From Parasedimentitalea psychrophila (GTDB lineage Bacteria; Pseudomonadota; Alphaproteobacteria; Rhodobacterales; Rhodobacteraceae), in assembly GCF_030285785.1 (NCBI RefSeq), contig NZ_CP127247.1:124001-188000 (forward strand): 64,000 bases of DNA, read 5' to 3'. Below, in pieces: positions 53,556 to 61,531 of the stretch (positions within the stretch are counted from its first letter, which is position 1; each line of letters starts with the position of its first letter). The translations under genes were made by a program, and so were the position numbers. Under the pieces are notes generated by a model that ran no database searches, was not told the DNA's origin, and saw nothing but the letters and a program-made list of their open reading frames with translations.

Positions 53556-54719
53556 ATGGATCTACACAGCCGCTACCCCGCCATCGCTGATCTGGCCCAC
53601 CGCGCCCAACGGCGATTGCCGCCTTTTGTGTGGGAGTTTCTGGACAGTGGCACCGGCACCGAATCCACCAAGGCCCGCAACCGCGCGGCACTGGACCGGG
53701 TCGGCTTTCTGCCCTCTATCCTGCATGGCCCGCTAGAGGTCGATCTGAGCACCTCGCTTTTTGGTGACAAACTGCCGCTGCCCTTTGGGGTGGCACCGGT
53801 GGGCATGTCCGGTCTGGTCTGGCCCGATGCCGAGGGCCATCTAGCCCGCAGTGCTGCCACTGCGGGCATTCCTTATACTCTGTCCACCGTGGCCAGCCAA
53901 TCGCCCGAGGATCTGGCGCCACATCTGGGGCAGCAGGCCTGGTTTCAGATGTACCCGCCCAAGGACCCGGACATCCGCAAGGACATGCTGACCCGCGCCA
54001 CATCGGCAGGGTTCAAGGTGCTGGTGCTGACGACAGATGTCCCGGTGGCCTCGCGCCGCGAACGGCAGGTGCGCTCGGGGCTGACACAACCGCCACGACT
54101 GACGCCCCGGCTGTTTGCCCAGGCTATCGCAAGTCCCGCCTGGGCCCTGGGCATGGCCCGGCGTGGCATGCCGCATATGCGCAGCCTCGACAAATATATC
54201 TCGGACAATTCCGCCAGCCTGTCCTCTACCGCCCATATCGGCTACCTGCTGCGCACCTCACCGGACTGGGATTATGTGCAATGGCTGCGCGATCACTGGC
54301 AGGGACCGATGGTGATAAAGGGTGTAATGCGCGCCCGGGATGCGCAGCGCCTGCAACAGATCGGGGTCGATGCGCTCTGGGTGTCGAACCACGGCGGTCG
54401 CCAGTTTGACGCCAGCCCCGCCTCGATCGAAGTGCTGCCCGAAATCCGCCAGGCCACAACCCTGCCGCTGATCTTTGACAGCGGTGTCGAGGGCGGGCTG
54501 GATATGCTGCGCGCACTGGCCATGGGCGCCAACTATATCATGCTGGGGCGCGCCTTTCATTTTGCGCTGGCAGCACTTGGCCCCGCCGGGCCAGCCCATC
54601 TTATTGATATCCTGAAACAGGATCTGCAGGCCAATATGGGACAATTGGGCGCCGCCAACCTGGGCGAGTTGCCCACCCCAATGCAGCTCAGCAAAGCATC
54701 ACCACTGCCCCAAAAATAG
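53556..54719 (+). CDS. FMN-dependent alpha-hydroxy-acid oxidase/dehydrogenase (LldD-like)
   Basis: The 387-residue protein belongs to the glycolate oxidase/L-lactate dehydrogenase family, which oxidises 2-hydroxy acids with FMN. It shows FGVAPVGMSGLVWPDAE, ASQSPEDLA, WFQMYPPKDPD, LVLTTDVPVASRRERQVRSG, VIKGVMRARDA and the active-site SNHGGRQFD (catalytic His and Arg) followed by FDSGVEGGLDMLRALAMGA. The N-terminal FVWEFLDSGT lacks the Tyr seen in glycolate oxidase at about this position, so the substrate may differ. L-lactate is the best guess; the exact substrate is open. Confidence 0.9.
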   Translation: MDLHSRYPAIADLAHRAQRRLPPFVWEFLDSGTGTESTKARNRAALDRVGFLPSILHGPLEVDLSTSLFGDKLPLPFGVAPVGMSGLVWPDAEGHLARSAATAGIPYTLSTVASQSPEDLAPHLGQQAWFQMYPPKDPDIRKDMLTRATSAGFKVLVLTTDVPVASRRERQVRSGLTQPPRLTPRLFAQAIASPAWALGMARRGMPHMRSLDKYISDNSASLSSTAHIGYLLRTSPDWDYVQWLRDHWQGPMVIKGVMRARDAQRLQQIGVDALWVSNHGGRQFDASPASIEVLPEIRQATTLPLIFDSGVEGGLDMLRALAMGANYIMLGRAFHFALAALGPAGPAHLIDILKQDLQANMGQLGAANLGELPTPMQLSKASPLPQK

Positions 54720-54841
54720 CAAAACGACAACAAGGGGCCGCAGGATAGCGCAAAAATGCCGTTTCTACCCAGAACTACAGTTGAACCTGTCTCTAGGATG
54801 CGACTAACAATTCGTCAAAATCACACGACCACGAGGGTAAC

Positions 54842-57800
54842 ATGACCGACTTCAAGAAAATCCTGATTGCCAACCGTGGAGAGATCGCCATCCGGGTGAT
54901 GCGCGCCGCCAACGAAATGGGCAAGGCCACCGTGGCGGTCTATGCCGAAGAAGACAAACTGGGCCTGCACCGGTTCAAAGCGGATGAGGCTTACAGGATT
55001 GGCGAGGGCATGGGCCCGGTTGCTGCCTACCTCAGCATCGACGAGATGATCCGCGTTGCCAAGGAATGCGGCGCTGACGCCATCCACCCCGGCTACGGGC
55101 TGCTGTCGGAAAACCCTGACTTTGTCGATGCCTGTGACCGCAATGGTATCACCTTTATCGGCCCCAAGGCCAAAACCATGCGCGAAGTTGGTGACAAGGC
55201 CAGTGCGCGCCGCGTCGCGGTCAAAGCCGGGGTGCCAGTGATCCCAGCCACCGAGGTGCTGGGCGATGACATGGACGTCATCCGCAAGGAAGCTGCCGAA
55301 GTCGGCTATCCCTTCATGCTCAAGGCCTCGTGGGGTGGCGGCGGTCGCGGCATGCGACCGATCTACAATGAGGATGAACTGGAAGAGAAAATTCTGGAGG
55401 GTCGGCGCGAAGCCGAAGCCGCCTTTGGCAATGGCGAGGGCTTTCTGGAGAAGATGATTCTGCGCGCCCGCCACGTCGAGGTGCAGATTCTGGGTGACAA
55501 ACACGGCGGCATGTACCACCTGTTTGAACGCGACTGCTCAGTTCAGCGCCGCAACCAGAAAGTCGTCGAACGTGCGCCCGCTCCGTACTTGAGCGAGGAA
55601 CAGCGCACCGAAATCTGCGCCTTGGGCCGCAAAATCTGCGCCTATGTGGGCTATGAATGCGCTGGCACCGTTGAATTCCTGATGGATATGGATGACGGCA
55701 AGTTCTATTTCATCGAGGTCAACCCCCGGGTGCAGGTGGAACACACCGTCACCGAGGAAGTCACCGGCATCGATATCGTCCGCGCTCAGATCCTGATCGC
55801 CGAGGGCAAATCCATTGCCGAGGCCACCGGCAAGGCCAGCCAGGACGATATCACTCTGAATGGCCACGCGCTGCAGACCCGGGTGACCACCGAAGACCCA
55901 CAGAACAACTTTATCCCCGACTACGGCCGCATTACCGCCTATCGCTCGGCCACCGGCATGGGCATTCGCCTGGACGGCGGCACCGCTTATGCGGGCGGCG
56001 TCATCACCCGTTATTATGACAGCCTGCTGACCAAAATCACCGCCAAGGCGCCAACGCCGGAAATGGCCATCGCCCGCATGGACCGCGCCCTGCGTGAATT
56101 CCGGGTGCGCGGCGTCAGCACCAACATCGCCTTTGTCGAGAACCTGCTGAAGCACCCGACCTTCCTCGACAACAGCTATACCACCAAGTTCATCGACAAT
56201 ACGCCCGAGCTGTTCCAGTTCTCCAAACGTCGCGACCGCGGCACCAAGGTGCTGACCTATATCGCCGATATCTCGGTCAACGGTCACCCGGAAACCGAAG
56301 GCCGCAACGCACCACCCGCCGACCTGAGAGCGCCACGCGCACCAAAAGTTAAACCGGGCAACCTGCCCTATGGCACCCGCAATCTGCTGGAACAAAAAGG
56401 CCCGCAGGCGGTGGCCGACTGGATGAAGGCGCAGCGGCAGTTGCTGCTCACCGACACCACCATGCGCGACGGTCACCAATCGCTGCTGGCCACCCGGATG
56501 CGCTCGATTGACATGATCAAAGTGGCGCCCGCTTATGCCGCCAATATGAGCCAGCTGTTCTCGGTTGAGTGCTGGGGCGGTGCCACCTTTGACGTCGCCT
56601 ATCGCTTCTTGCAGGAATGCCCCTGGCAACGTCTGCGCGATCTGCGCGAGGCGATGCCAAACGTGATGACCCAGATGCTGCTGCGCGCCAGCAACGGCGT
56701 TGGCTATACCAACTACCCCGACAACGTGGTGCAGGGTTTTGTCAAACAGGCAGCGCTGACCGGCATCGACGTGTTTCGGGTGTTCGACAGCCTCAACTGG
56801 GTTGAAAACATGCGCGTCGCCATGGATGCGGTGAATGAGTCCGGCAAGATCTGCGAAGGCTCCATCTGCTACACCGGCGATATCCTCGACCCCAACCGCG
56901 CCAAGTATGACCTGAAATACTATGTCGGCATGGCCAAAGAACTGGAGGCCGCCGGCGCCCATGTTCTGGGCCTCAAGGACATGGCTGGCCTGCTGAAACC
57001 CGCCGCCGCCAGAGTGCTGATCAAGGCGCTGAAAGAACAGGTCGGGTTGCCAATCCACTTCCACACCCATGACACCTCGGGCATTGCTGGCGCCACGATT
57101 CTAGCCGCAGCGGATGCCGGCGTCGACGCTGTCGATGTCGCCATGGATGCCTTCTCGGGCGGCACCTCGCAGCCCTGTCTGGGCTCGATCGTCGAAAGCC
57201 TGCGCAACACCGACCGCGACACCGGCCTCGACATCAAACCGATCCGCGAAATTTCAGACTACTGGGAGCAGGTCCGCGCCCAGTATGCCGCCTTTGAAAG
57301 TGGCATCCAGGCCCCGGCCTCCGAGGTCTACCTGCATGAGATGCCCGGTGGCCAGTTCACCAACCTCAAGGCACAGGCGCGGTCCTTGGGCCTGGAAGAA
57401 AAATGGCACCAGGTGGCGCAGACCTATTCGGATGTGAACCAGATGTTTGGCGATATCGTCAAAGTGACGCCCAGCTCCAAAGTGGTGGGTGACATGGCGC
57501 TGATGATGGTGTCCCAGGGCCTGACCCGGAGTGAGGTGGAAGACCCAGGCACAGATCTGTCCTTCCCCGACTCGGTCATCGACATGATGCGCGGCAATCT
57601 GGGCCAACCTCCCGGCGGCTTTCCCAACGCATTCCTCAACAAGGTGCTAAAGGGCGAGGCCCCCAATCTGGAACGCCCCGGCAAGCACCTGAAACCTGTA
57701 GATATCGAAGCCACCCGCGCCGAGCTCAGCGCCGAGCTGGACGGCAAGCTGATCGACGACGAGGATCTGAACGGCTATCTGATGTATCCCAAGGTGTTCC

Positions 57801-58285
57801 TGGATTACATGGGCCGCCACCGGACCTATGGCCCGGTGCGCAGCCTGCCCACCCAGACCTTCTTTTACGGCATGGAACCCGGCGACGAGATCGCGGCCGA
57901 GATTGACCCGGGCAAAACCCTGGAAATCCGTCTGCAGGCGATCGGCGAGACGGATGAGAAAGGCGAGGTAAAGGTGTTCTTTGAGCTGAACGGCCAGCCC
58001 CGCGTCATCCGGGTGCCCAACCGTCTGGTGAAATCATCCACCACCGAACGCCCCAAGGCCGAGGCCGGCAATGACAACCACTTTGGCGCGCCGATGCCCG
58101 GTGTTGTGGCCACCGTGGCGGTGCAGCCTGGGCAGCAGGTCCATGAGGGCGATCTGCTCCTGACCATCGAGGCGATGAAAATGGAAACCGGCATCCACGC
58201 CGAACGCGATGCGGTGATCAAAGCGGTGCACGTCCAGCCCGGCACCCAGATCGACGCCAAGGACCTATTGATCGAGCTGCAATAA
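54842..58285 (+). CDS. pyc: pyruvate carboxylase
   Basis: Pyruvate carboxylase makes oxaloacetate from pyruvate and bicarbonate, feeding the TCA cycle. The 1147-residue single-chain protein has biotin carboxylase (about 1-460; ILIANRGEIAIRVMRA, ASWGGGGRGMRPI), carboxyltransferase (about 540-810; LLTDTTMRDGHQSLLATRMR), a tetramerisation region and a C-terminal biotin domain with EAMKMET, biotinyl-Lys at 1113. GAGGG precedes the ATG. A hairpin follows the stop. Confidence 0.98.
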   Translation: MTDFKKILIANRGEIAIRVMRAANEMGKATVAVYAEEDKLGLHRFKADEAYRIGEGMGPVAAYLSIDEMIRVAKECGADAIHPGYGLLSENPDFVDACDRNGITFIGPKAKTMREVGDKASARRVAVKAGVPVIPATEVLGDDMDVIRKEAAEVGYPFMLKASWGGGGRGMRPIYNEDELEEKILEGRREAEAAFGNGEGFLEKMILRARHVEVQILGDKHGGMYHLFERDCSVQRRNQKVVERAPAPYLSEEQRTEICALGRKICAYVGYECAGTVEFLMDMDDGKFYFIEVNPRVQVEHTVTEEVTGIDIVRAQILIAEGKSIAEATGKASQDDITLNGHALQTRVTTEDPQNNFIPDYGRITAYRSATGMGIRLDGGTAYAGGVITRYYDSLLTKITAKAPTPEMAIARMDRALREFRVRGVSTNIAFVENLLKHPTFLDNSYTTKFIDNTPELFQFSKRRDRGTKVLTYIADISVNGHPETEGRNAPPADLRAPRAPKVKPGNLPYGTRNLLEQKGPQAVADWMKAQRQLLLTDTTMRDGHQSLLATRMRSIDMIKVAPAYAANMSQLFSVECWGGATFDVAYRFLQECPWQRLRDLREAMPNVMTQMLLRASNGVGYTNYPDNVVQGFVKQAALTGIDVFRVFDSLNWVENMRVAMDAVNESGKICEGSICYTGDILDPNRAKYDLKYYVGMAKELEAAGAHVLGLKDMAGLLKPAAARVLIKALKEQVGLPIHFHTHDTSGIAGATILAAADAGVDAVDVAMDAFSGGTSQPCLGSIVESLRNTDRDTGLDIKPIREISDYWEQVRAQYAAFESGIQAPASEVYLHEMPGGQFTNLKAQARSLGLEEKWHQVAQTYSDVNQMFGDIVKVTPSSKVVGDMALMMVSQGLTRSEVEDPGTDLSFPDSVIDMMRGNLGQPPGGFPNAFLNKVLKGEAPNLERPGKHLKPVDIEATRAELSAELDGKLIDDEDLNGYLMYPKVFLDYMGRHRTYGPVRSLPTQTFFYGMEPGDEIAAEIDPGKTLEIRLQAIGETDEKGEVKVFFELNGQPRVIRVPNRLVKSSTTERPKAEAGNDNHFGAPMPGVVATVAVQPGQQVHEGDLLLTIEAMKMETGIHAERDAVIKAVHVQPGTQIDAKDLLIELQ

Positions 58286-58326
58286 GCCACCGCTTAACAT
58301 AGCTCACAGACATACCTCACAAACAC

Positions 58327-58352
58327 GGGGCGCAAAACCAATCTTGCGCCCC
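58327..58352 (+). terminator. hairpin after pyc
   Basis: GGGGCGCAA (58327-58335) and TTGCGCCCC (58344-58352) form a perfect 9-bp stem 41 bases after the pyc stop. No T-tract follows, so it may be a 3'-end stabiliser or a factor-assisted terminator. Confidence 0.55.
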
Positions 58353-58465
58353 ATGCCCTGCCCATTTCATCTTTTCATCTTTTCAAAAATACTCCCGCCG
58401 GAGGTCGGCGCCCGCTGGGCCTCCTCTGGGACACCTCTGGGCCTGCCGCTGTTGCCGATTCCCCC

Positions 58466-58594
58466 TTACTGCTGCGCCTCACTGGCGCTGGGTTGCGGCA
58501 TCAGAGGCCGCCCCTGCGCGTCACTTTGCAACACCAGCCCGACCATGATCATGCCGCCCAGGGCGACCAGCTTGATGGTCTCTGCAAAACACAT
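58466..58594 (-). CDS. 42-residue single-helix membrane protein
   Basis: The ATG at 58594 has a strong GGAGGA 8 bases upstream, which decides it over the longer frame starting at 58723. The product starts MCFAETIKLVALGGMIMVGL, one hydrophobic helix, then a polar tail ending MPQPSASEAQQ. It lies between pyc and the first tRNA-Gly on the opposite strand. I do not recognise a family. Confidence 0.55.
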   Translation of the reverse strand: MCFAETIKLVALGGMIMVGLVLQSDAQGRPLMPQPSASEAQQ

Positions 58595-58746
58595 GGTAAA
58601 ATCCTCCGGCAAAATACGATAAGTAATGAGTTTCACGCCGGTATCCGGCCGTTCCGTCGCGATCCGGGCAATATTTTTCCAAACCGCTCCATTTTGCCCT
58701 TGCAGCGCCGCCGTGGAATTCATATCTCAGCCCTCACCGACGGATC

Positions 58747-58821
58747 GCGGGCGTAGCTCAGGGGTAGAGCATAACCTTGCCAAGGTTAGGGTCGAGAGTT
58801 CGAATCTCTTCGCCCGCTCCA
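58747..58821 (+). tRNA. tRNA-Gly(GCC), copy 1
   Basis: A complete 75-base cloverleaf: acceptor arms GCGGGCG (58747-58753) and CGCCCGC (58811-58817), anticodon stem around CCTTGCCAAGG with GCC at 58779-58781, TTCGAATC in the T arm, and encoded CCA. Sequence is identical to copies 2 and 3. The upstream region resembles theirs, and a terminator follows. Confidence 0.98.
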
Positions 58822-58836
58822 TCGGTCAAACGAACA

Positions 58837-58859
58837 GGGTCGCCTTAGGGCGGCCCTTT
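58837..58859 (+). terminator. terminator of tRNA-Gly copy 1
   Basis: GGGTCGCC (58837-58844), a short TTAG loop and GGCGGCCC (58849-58856), one G-U pair, followed by TTTCGC. It differs in sequence from the terminators of copies 2 and 3. Confidence 0.7.
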
Positions 58860-58891
58860 CGCATTTGTGGCTCAGGCCCTAGAGTCATGAC

Positions 58892-58932
58892 TTGCGGGGA
58901 ATCAGCTCAACCGCTAAGAACAGAGCAAGAAC
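58892..58932 (+). promoter_or_regulatory. promoter and LexA box of the cytosine methyltransferase
   Basis: TTGCGG (58892-58897) and TAAGAA (58915-58920) are exactly 17 bases apart. GAACAGAGCAAGAAC (58918-58932), a GAAC-N7-GAAC LexA box, overlaps the -10 element and lies 34 bases before the methyltransferase ATG. The GAGG ribosome binding site follows. Confidence 0.5.
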
Positions 58933-58966
58933 GCCATAATGGCGACGAATAGAACGACGAGGTAGC

Positions 58967-59926
58967 ATGCTGACATCGGTAGAACTCTGCGCGGGTGCAG
59001 GCGGTCAGGCCCTGGGGCTGGAAAAGGCCGGATTTGATCACACCGCACTGGTCGAGATAGACAAGCATTGCTGCGCCACCCTGCGCCACAATCGCCCGGC
59101 ATGGAACGTGCTCGAGGAAGATGTGCGCCTGTTCAAGGAGCGCGCCTCTGATTATGCCGGCATCGACCTGCTGGCTGGCGGGTTGCCCTGCCCGCCATTC
59201 TCAGTGGCCGGCAAACAGCTGGGCGAAAAGGATGAGCGTAATCTGTTTGACGATGCGCTGGACATTGTCGATGCCAGCCGCCCCAAGGCGGTGATGATCG
59301 AAAACGTGCGCGGCTTTCTTGATGCGGTGTTCCTGGATTACCGCGAGAAGTTGAAGAAACAACTGGGCAAACTGGGCTACACCACCGATTGGCGGCTGCT
59401 CAATGCCTCGGACTACGGCGTGCCGCAACTGCGCCCGCGGGTGGTGATCATTGCCCTGCGCAAAGAATATAACGATCAGTTCTGCTGGCCCGACCCACTG
59501 CCCCATAACCCGGCCACCGTTGGTGAGACGCTGATTGACCTGATGAAGGCACGCGGCTGGCGTGGCGCTGATGAGTGGATGAAACAGGCCAGCGAGATTG
59601 CCCCGACCATTGTTGGCGGCTCCAAGAAACACGGCGGCCCCGATCTGGGCCCGACTCGCTCGCGCAAGGCCTGGGCCTCGCTGGGGGTTGAGGGCCGCAC
59701 CATCGCCCCCGAGGCGCCGGATCCGTTTCACAACGACATGCCCCGCCTGACCGTGCGCATGGTGGCGCGCCTTCAGGGCTTCCCGGATGACTGGCATTTC
59801 ACCGGCGCCAAGACCAATGCCTATAAACAAGTCGGCAATGCCTTTCCGCCGCCGGTGGCTCAGGCCGTTGCGACCCAGCTGAAAACCGCCATTGCCAAGC
59901 GGAAGCTTCATGCAGTGCGGGCCTAA
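58967..59926 (+). CDS. DNA (cytosine-5-)-methyltransferase of a type II restriction-modification system
   Basis: The 319-residue protein has the C5-methyltransferase motifs in order: motif I ELCAGAGGQALGLEKAGF, motif IV GGLPCPPFS with catalytic Cys75, motif VI MIENVRGF (Glu112), motif VIII QLRPRVVIIALR, a short target recognition region, and motifs IX-X with ARLQGFPDDW and QVGNAFPPPVA. It is followed by a NaeI-type endonuclease, so it most likely protects the same site. The start follows GAGG. Confidence 0.95.
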   Translation: MLTSVELCAGAGGQALGLEKAGFDHTALVEIDKHCCATLRHNRPAWNVLEEDVRLFKERASDYAGIDLLAGGLPCPPFSVAGKQLGEKDERNLFDDALDIVDASRPKAVMIENVRGFLDAVFLDYREKLKKQLGKLGYTTDWRLLNASDYGVPQLRPRVVIIALRKEYNDQFCWPDPLPHNPATVGETLIDLMKARGWRGADEWMKQASEIAPTIVGGSKKHGGPDLGPTRSRKAWASLGVEGRTIAPEAPDPFHNDMPRLTVRMVARLQGFPDDWHFTGAKTNAYKQVGNAFPPPVAQAVATQLKTAIAKRKLHAVRA

Positions 59927-59940
59927 CTATAATCTGACTA

Positions 59941-60017
59941 GGACAGCGCCCGAGCCTGGGTGGGTGCGAAGCGCCCTCCCGTGGGGAGGGTCGGGCGCTG
60001 TCCGGCCTACCGGCCGG
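59941..60017. repeat. two-hairpin intergenic repeat, copy C (between methyltransferase and endonuclease)
   Basis: Hairpin 1 arms are GGACAGCGCCCGAGCC (59941-59956) and GGGTCGGGCGCTGTCC (59988-60003), 15 of 16 paired, with an inner GTGCGAAGCGCC like copy B. Hairpin 2 pairs CCGGCC with GGCCGG (60002-60017). It occupies the gap between the two restriction-modification genes and could lower expression of the endonuclease relative to the methyltransferase. Confidence 0.7.
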
Positions 60018-60046
60018 GCGGCCCAGCTGCTGCAGGTTGCGCATAA

Positions 60047-60949
60047 ATGAAGAAAAACATCCCCCCCAGTCTGATCCAGCCGGGCCACCCCGATCACCAC
60101 CTGCTGTCATCGTTGCAGGTCGAAATCATCGCCCGCGCCGGTGGCGCCTTGACACTTGCCGACGACTTCGCGGCCATGCTGCGGACCTGCATCGACGATG
60201 TGATCATGACCCCCAAAACCGGGCGGCGGTGCTACGAGGAACTGGAAAAGACCGAAAAGACCTATATAGGCACCCGTGTTGAAATCGAGCTGCGCGCCCT
60301 GCTGCGGCTGAAACGCGGGCGGCTGGACACGGTGATTCTGGACCATGATGTCGATATCAAGAACACCATGGGCAGCAACTGGATGATCCCAACCGAGGCG
60401 GTGGACCAGGTTTGCATGCTGGTCGCCGCCGACGAGCTGCGGGCCCGCTGCTATCTGGGGCTGGTGGTCGCCAAACGTGACTACCTGACGGCTGGGCAGA
60501 ACAAAGACGCCAAACGCTCCATCTCAGCCGAGGGGTTCCAGCATATCCTGTGGCTGCTCTGCGACCACCCCTACCCGGCCAACTTCTGGCGCACCGTGGA
60601 CGAAGAGGTGGTCGAACAGATCTTTGCCAGTGACACCGGCAATGCCCGCATCGCCACCCTGTTCCGCGCCATTCAGGATCGCCCCATTTCGCGCCAGGTG
60701 GTCGAGGCGGTGGCGATGCAAAAAGATTTCATGCGCCGGGTGCGGTCCGACAAGGGACGCGGTGCGCGCGACCTGCTGCAACGGGACGGCATCCTGCTGC
60801 TGCAAGGCCAGTTGCATGGACAGTTGATCAAGATGATGGAGCTGCCCCATTGCTCGCCCAGCGAATTTATTTCCTGCCGTCCAACCACCGCTTTGCAACA
60901 CCGTATGGCGGCGCAGGTCGGTTTCAATCTGCCGCAGATTGCCGGTTAA
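60047..60949 (+). CDS. NaeI-type restriction endonuclease
   Basis: The 300-residue protein matches the NaeI family, type IIE endonucleases that recognise GCCGGC and need a second bound site. It shares IGTRVEIEL, the catalytic Asp94 ... Asp103-x-Lys105 (in RLDT and DVDIK), then WMIPTEAVDQ and LGLVVAKRDYLTAGQN. The spacing of two Asp nine apart followed by x-Lys fits NaeI (D86, D95, K97, from memory). It follows the cytosine methyltransferase, supporting a complete R-M system. Recognition of GCCGGC is inference. Confidence 0.85.
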   Translation: MKKNIPPSLIQPGHPDHHLLSSLQVEIIARAGGALTLADDFAAMLRTCIDDVIMTPKTGRRCYEELEKTEKTYIGTRVEIELRALLRLKRGRLDTVILDHDVDIKNTMGSNWMIPTEAVDQVCMLVAADELRARCYLGLVVAKRDYLTAGQNKDAKRSISAEGFQHILWLLCDHPYPANFWRTVDEEVVEQIFASDTGNARIATLFRAIQDRPISRQVVEAVAMQKDFMRRVRSDKGRGARDLLQRDGILLLQGQLHGQLIKMMELPHCSPSEFISCRPTTALQHRMAAQVGFNLPQIAG

Positions 60950-61038
60950 CTGCGAAAAACCCATCCACACCATTTTTTTCCATTTTACCTCTTGCGGCGC
61001 GGGCCGGGAAATTCTATTCAGCGCCTCACCAACAGGAC

Positions 61039-61113
61039 GCGGGCGTAGCTCAGGGGTAGAGCATAACCTTGCCAAGGTTAGGGTCGAGAGTTCGAATCTC
61101 TTCGCCCGCTCCA
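61039..61113 (+). tRNA. tRNA-Gly(GCC), copy 2
   Basis: Identical 75-base sequence to copy 1, with anticodon GCC at 61071-61073 and encoded CCA. It follows the NaeI-type gene. Its upstream sequence (CTCTTGCGGC ... CTCACCAAC) is shared in diverged form with copy 3 and more weakly with copy 1. Confidence 0.98.
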
Positions 61114-61146
61114 GTTGGACCACCGCTTACACGGTGGAGATCGAAA

Positions 61147-61168
61147 GGCCGCCTTCGGGCGGCCTTTT
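61147..61168 (+). terminator. terminator of tRNA-Gly copy 2
   Basis: GGCCGCC (61147-61153), TTCG loop, GGCGGCC (61158-61164), then TTTT. Confidence 0.85.
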
Positions 61169-61285
61169 CGCATTTCAGCCGCCAATCAGCCCTGCAAAAC
61201 GCCGGTGCAAGAAATCTCATCCCGCAGCCGTTTTCCCTCTTGCGGCAGCGGCCATGACACCCTATTCACCGGCTCACCAACGGAT

Positions 61286-61360
61286 GCGGGCGTAGCTCAG
61301 GGGTAGAGCATAACCTTGCCAAGGTTAGGGTCGAGAGTTCGAATCTCTTCGCCCGCTCCA
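61286..61360 (+). tRNA. tRNA-Gly(GCC), copy 3
   Basis: Identical sequence to copies 1 and 2, anticodon GCC at 61318-61320, encoded CCA. It lies 247 bases after copy 2, and both are followed by the same GTTGGACCACCGCTTACACG stretch and the same terminator stem, so this is a recent tandem duplication. Confidence 0.98.
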
Positions 61361-61393
61361 GTTGGACCACCGCTTACACGGTGGATTTCGAAA

Positions 61394-61415
61394 GGCCGCC
61401 TTCGGGCGGCCTTTT
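61394..61415 (+). terminator. terminator of tRNA-Gly copy 3
   Basis: GGCCGCC (61394-61400), TTCG loop, GGCGGCC (61405-61411), then TTTT; identical in stem and loop to that of copy 2. Confidence 0.85.
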
Positions 61416-61531
61416 CGCGTTTTCAACACCATAAATCACCCGCCCGGGATTTTTGATCAAATTCCTTTGACGCCGCCACTAAAACCGGTCAATCCTGCCG
61501 AAAGCACCAGCGCCACAACAGGAGTTTCGGC

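Noticed and set aside
55538-57070. Long open frame (510 codons) on the minus strand opposite pyruvate carboxylase
   Set aside because: It lies antisense to a perfectly conserved gene and its translation is His/Gly/Val-rich without domain sense, a common effect of GC-rich codon bias.
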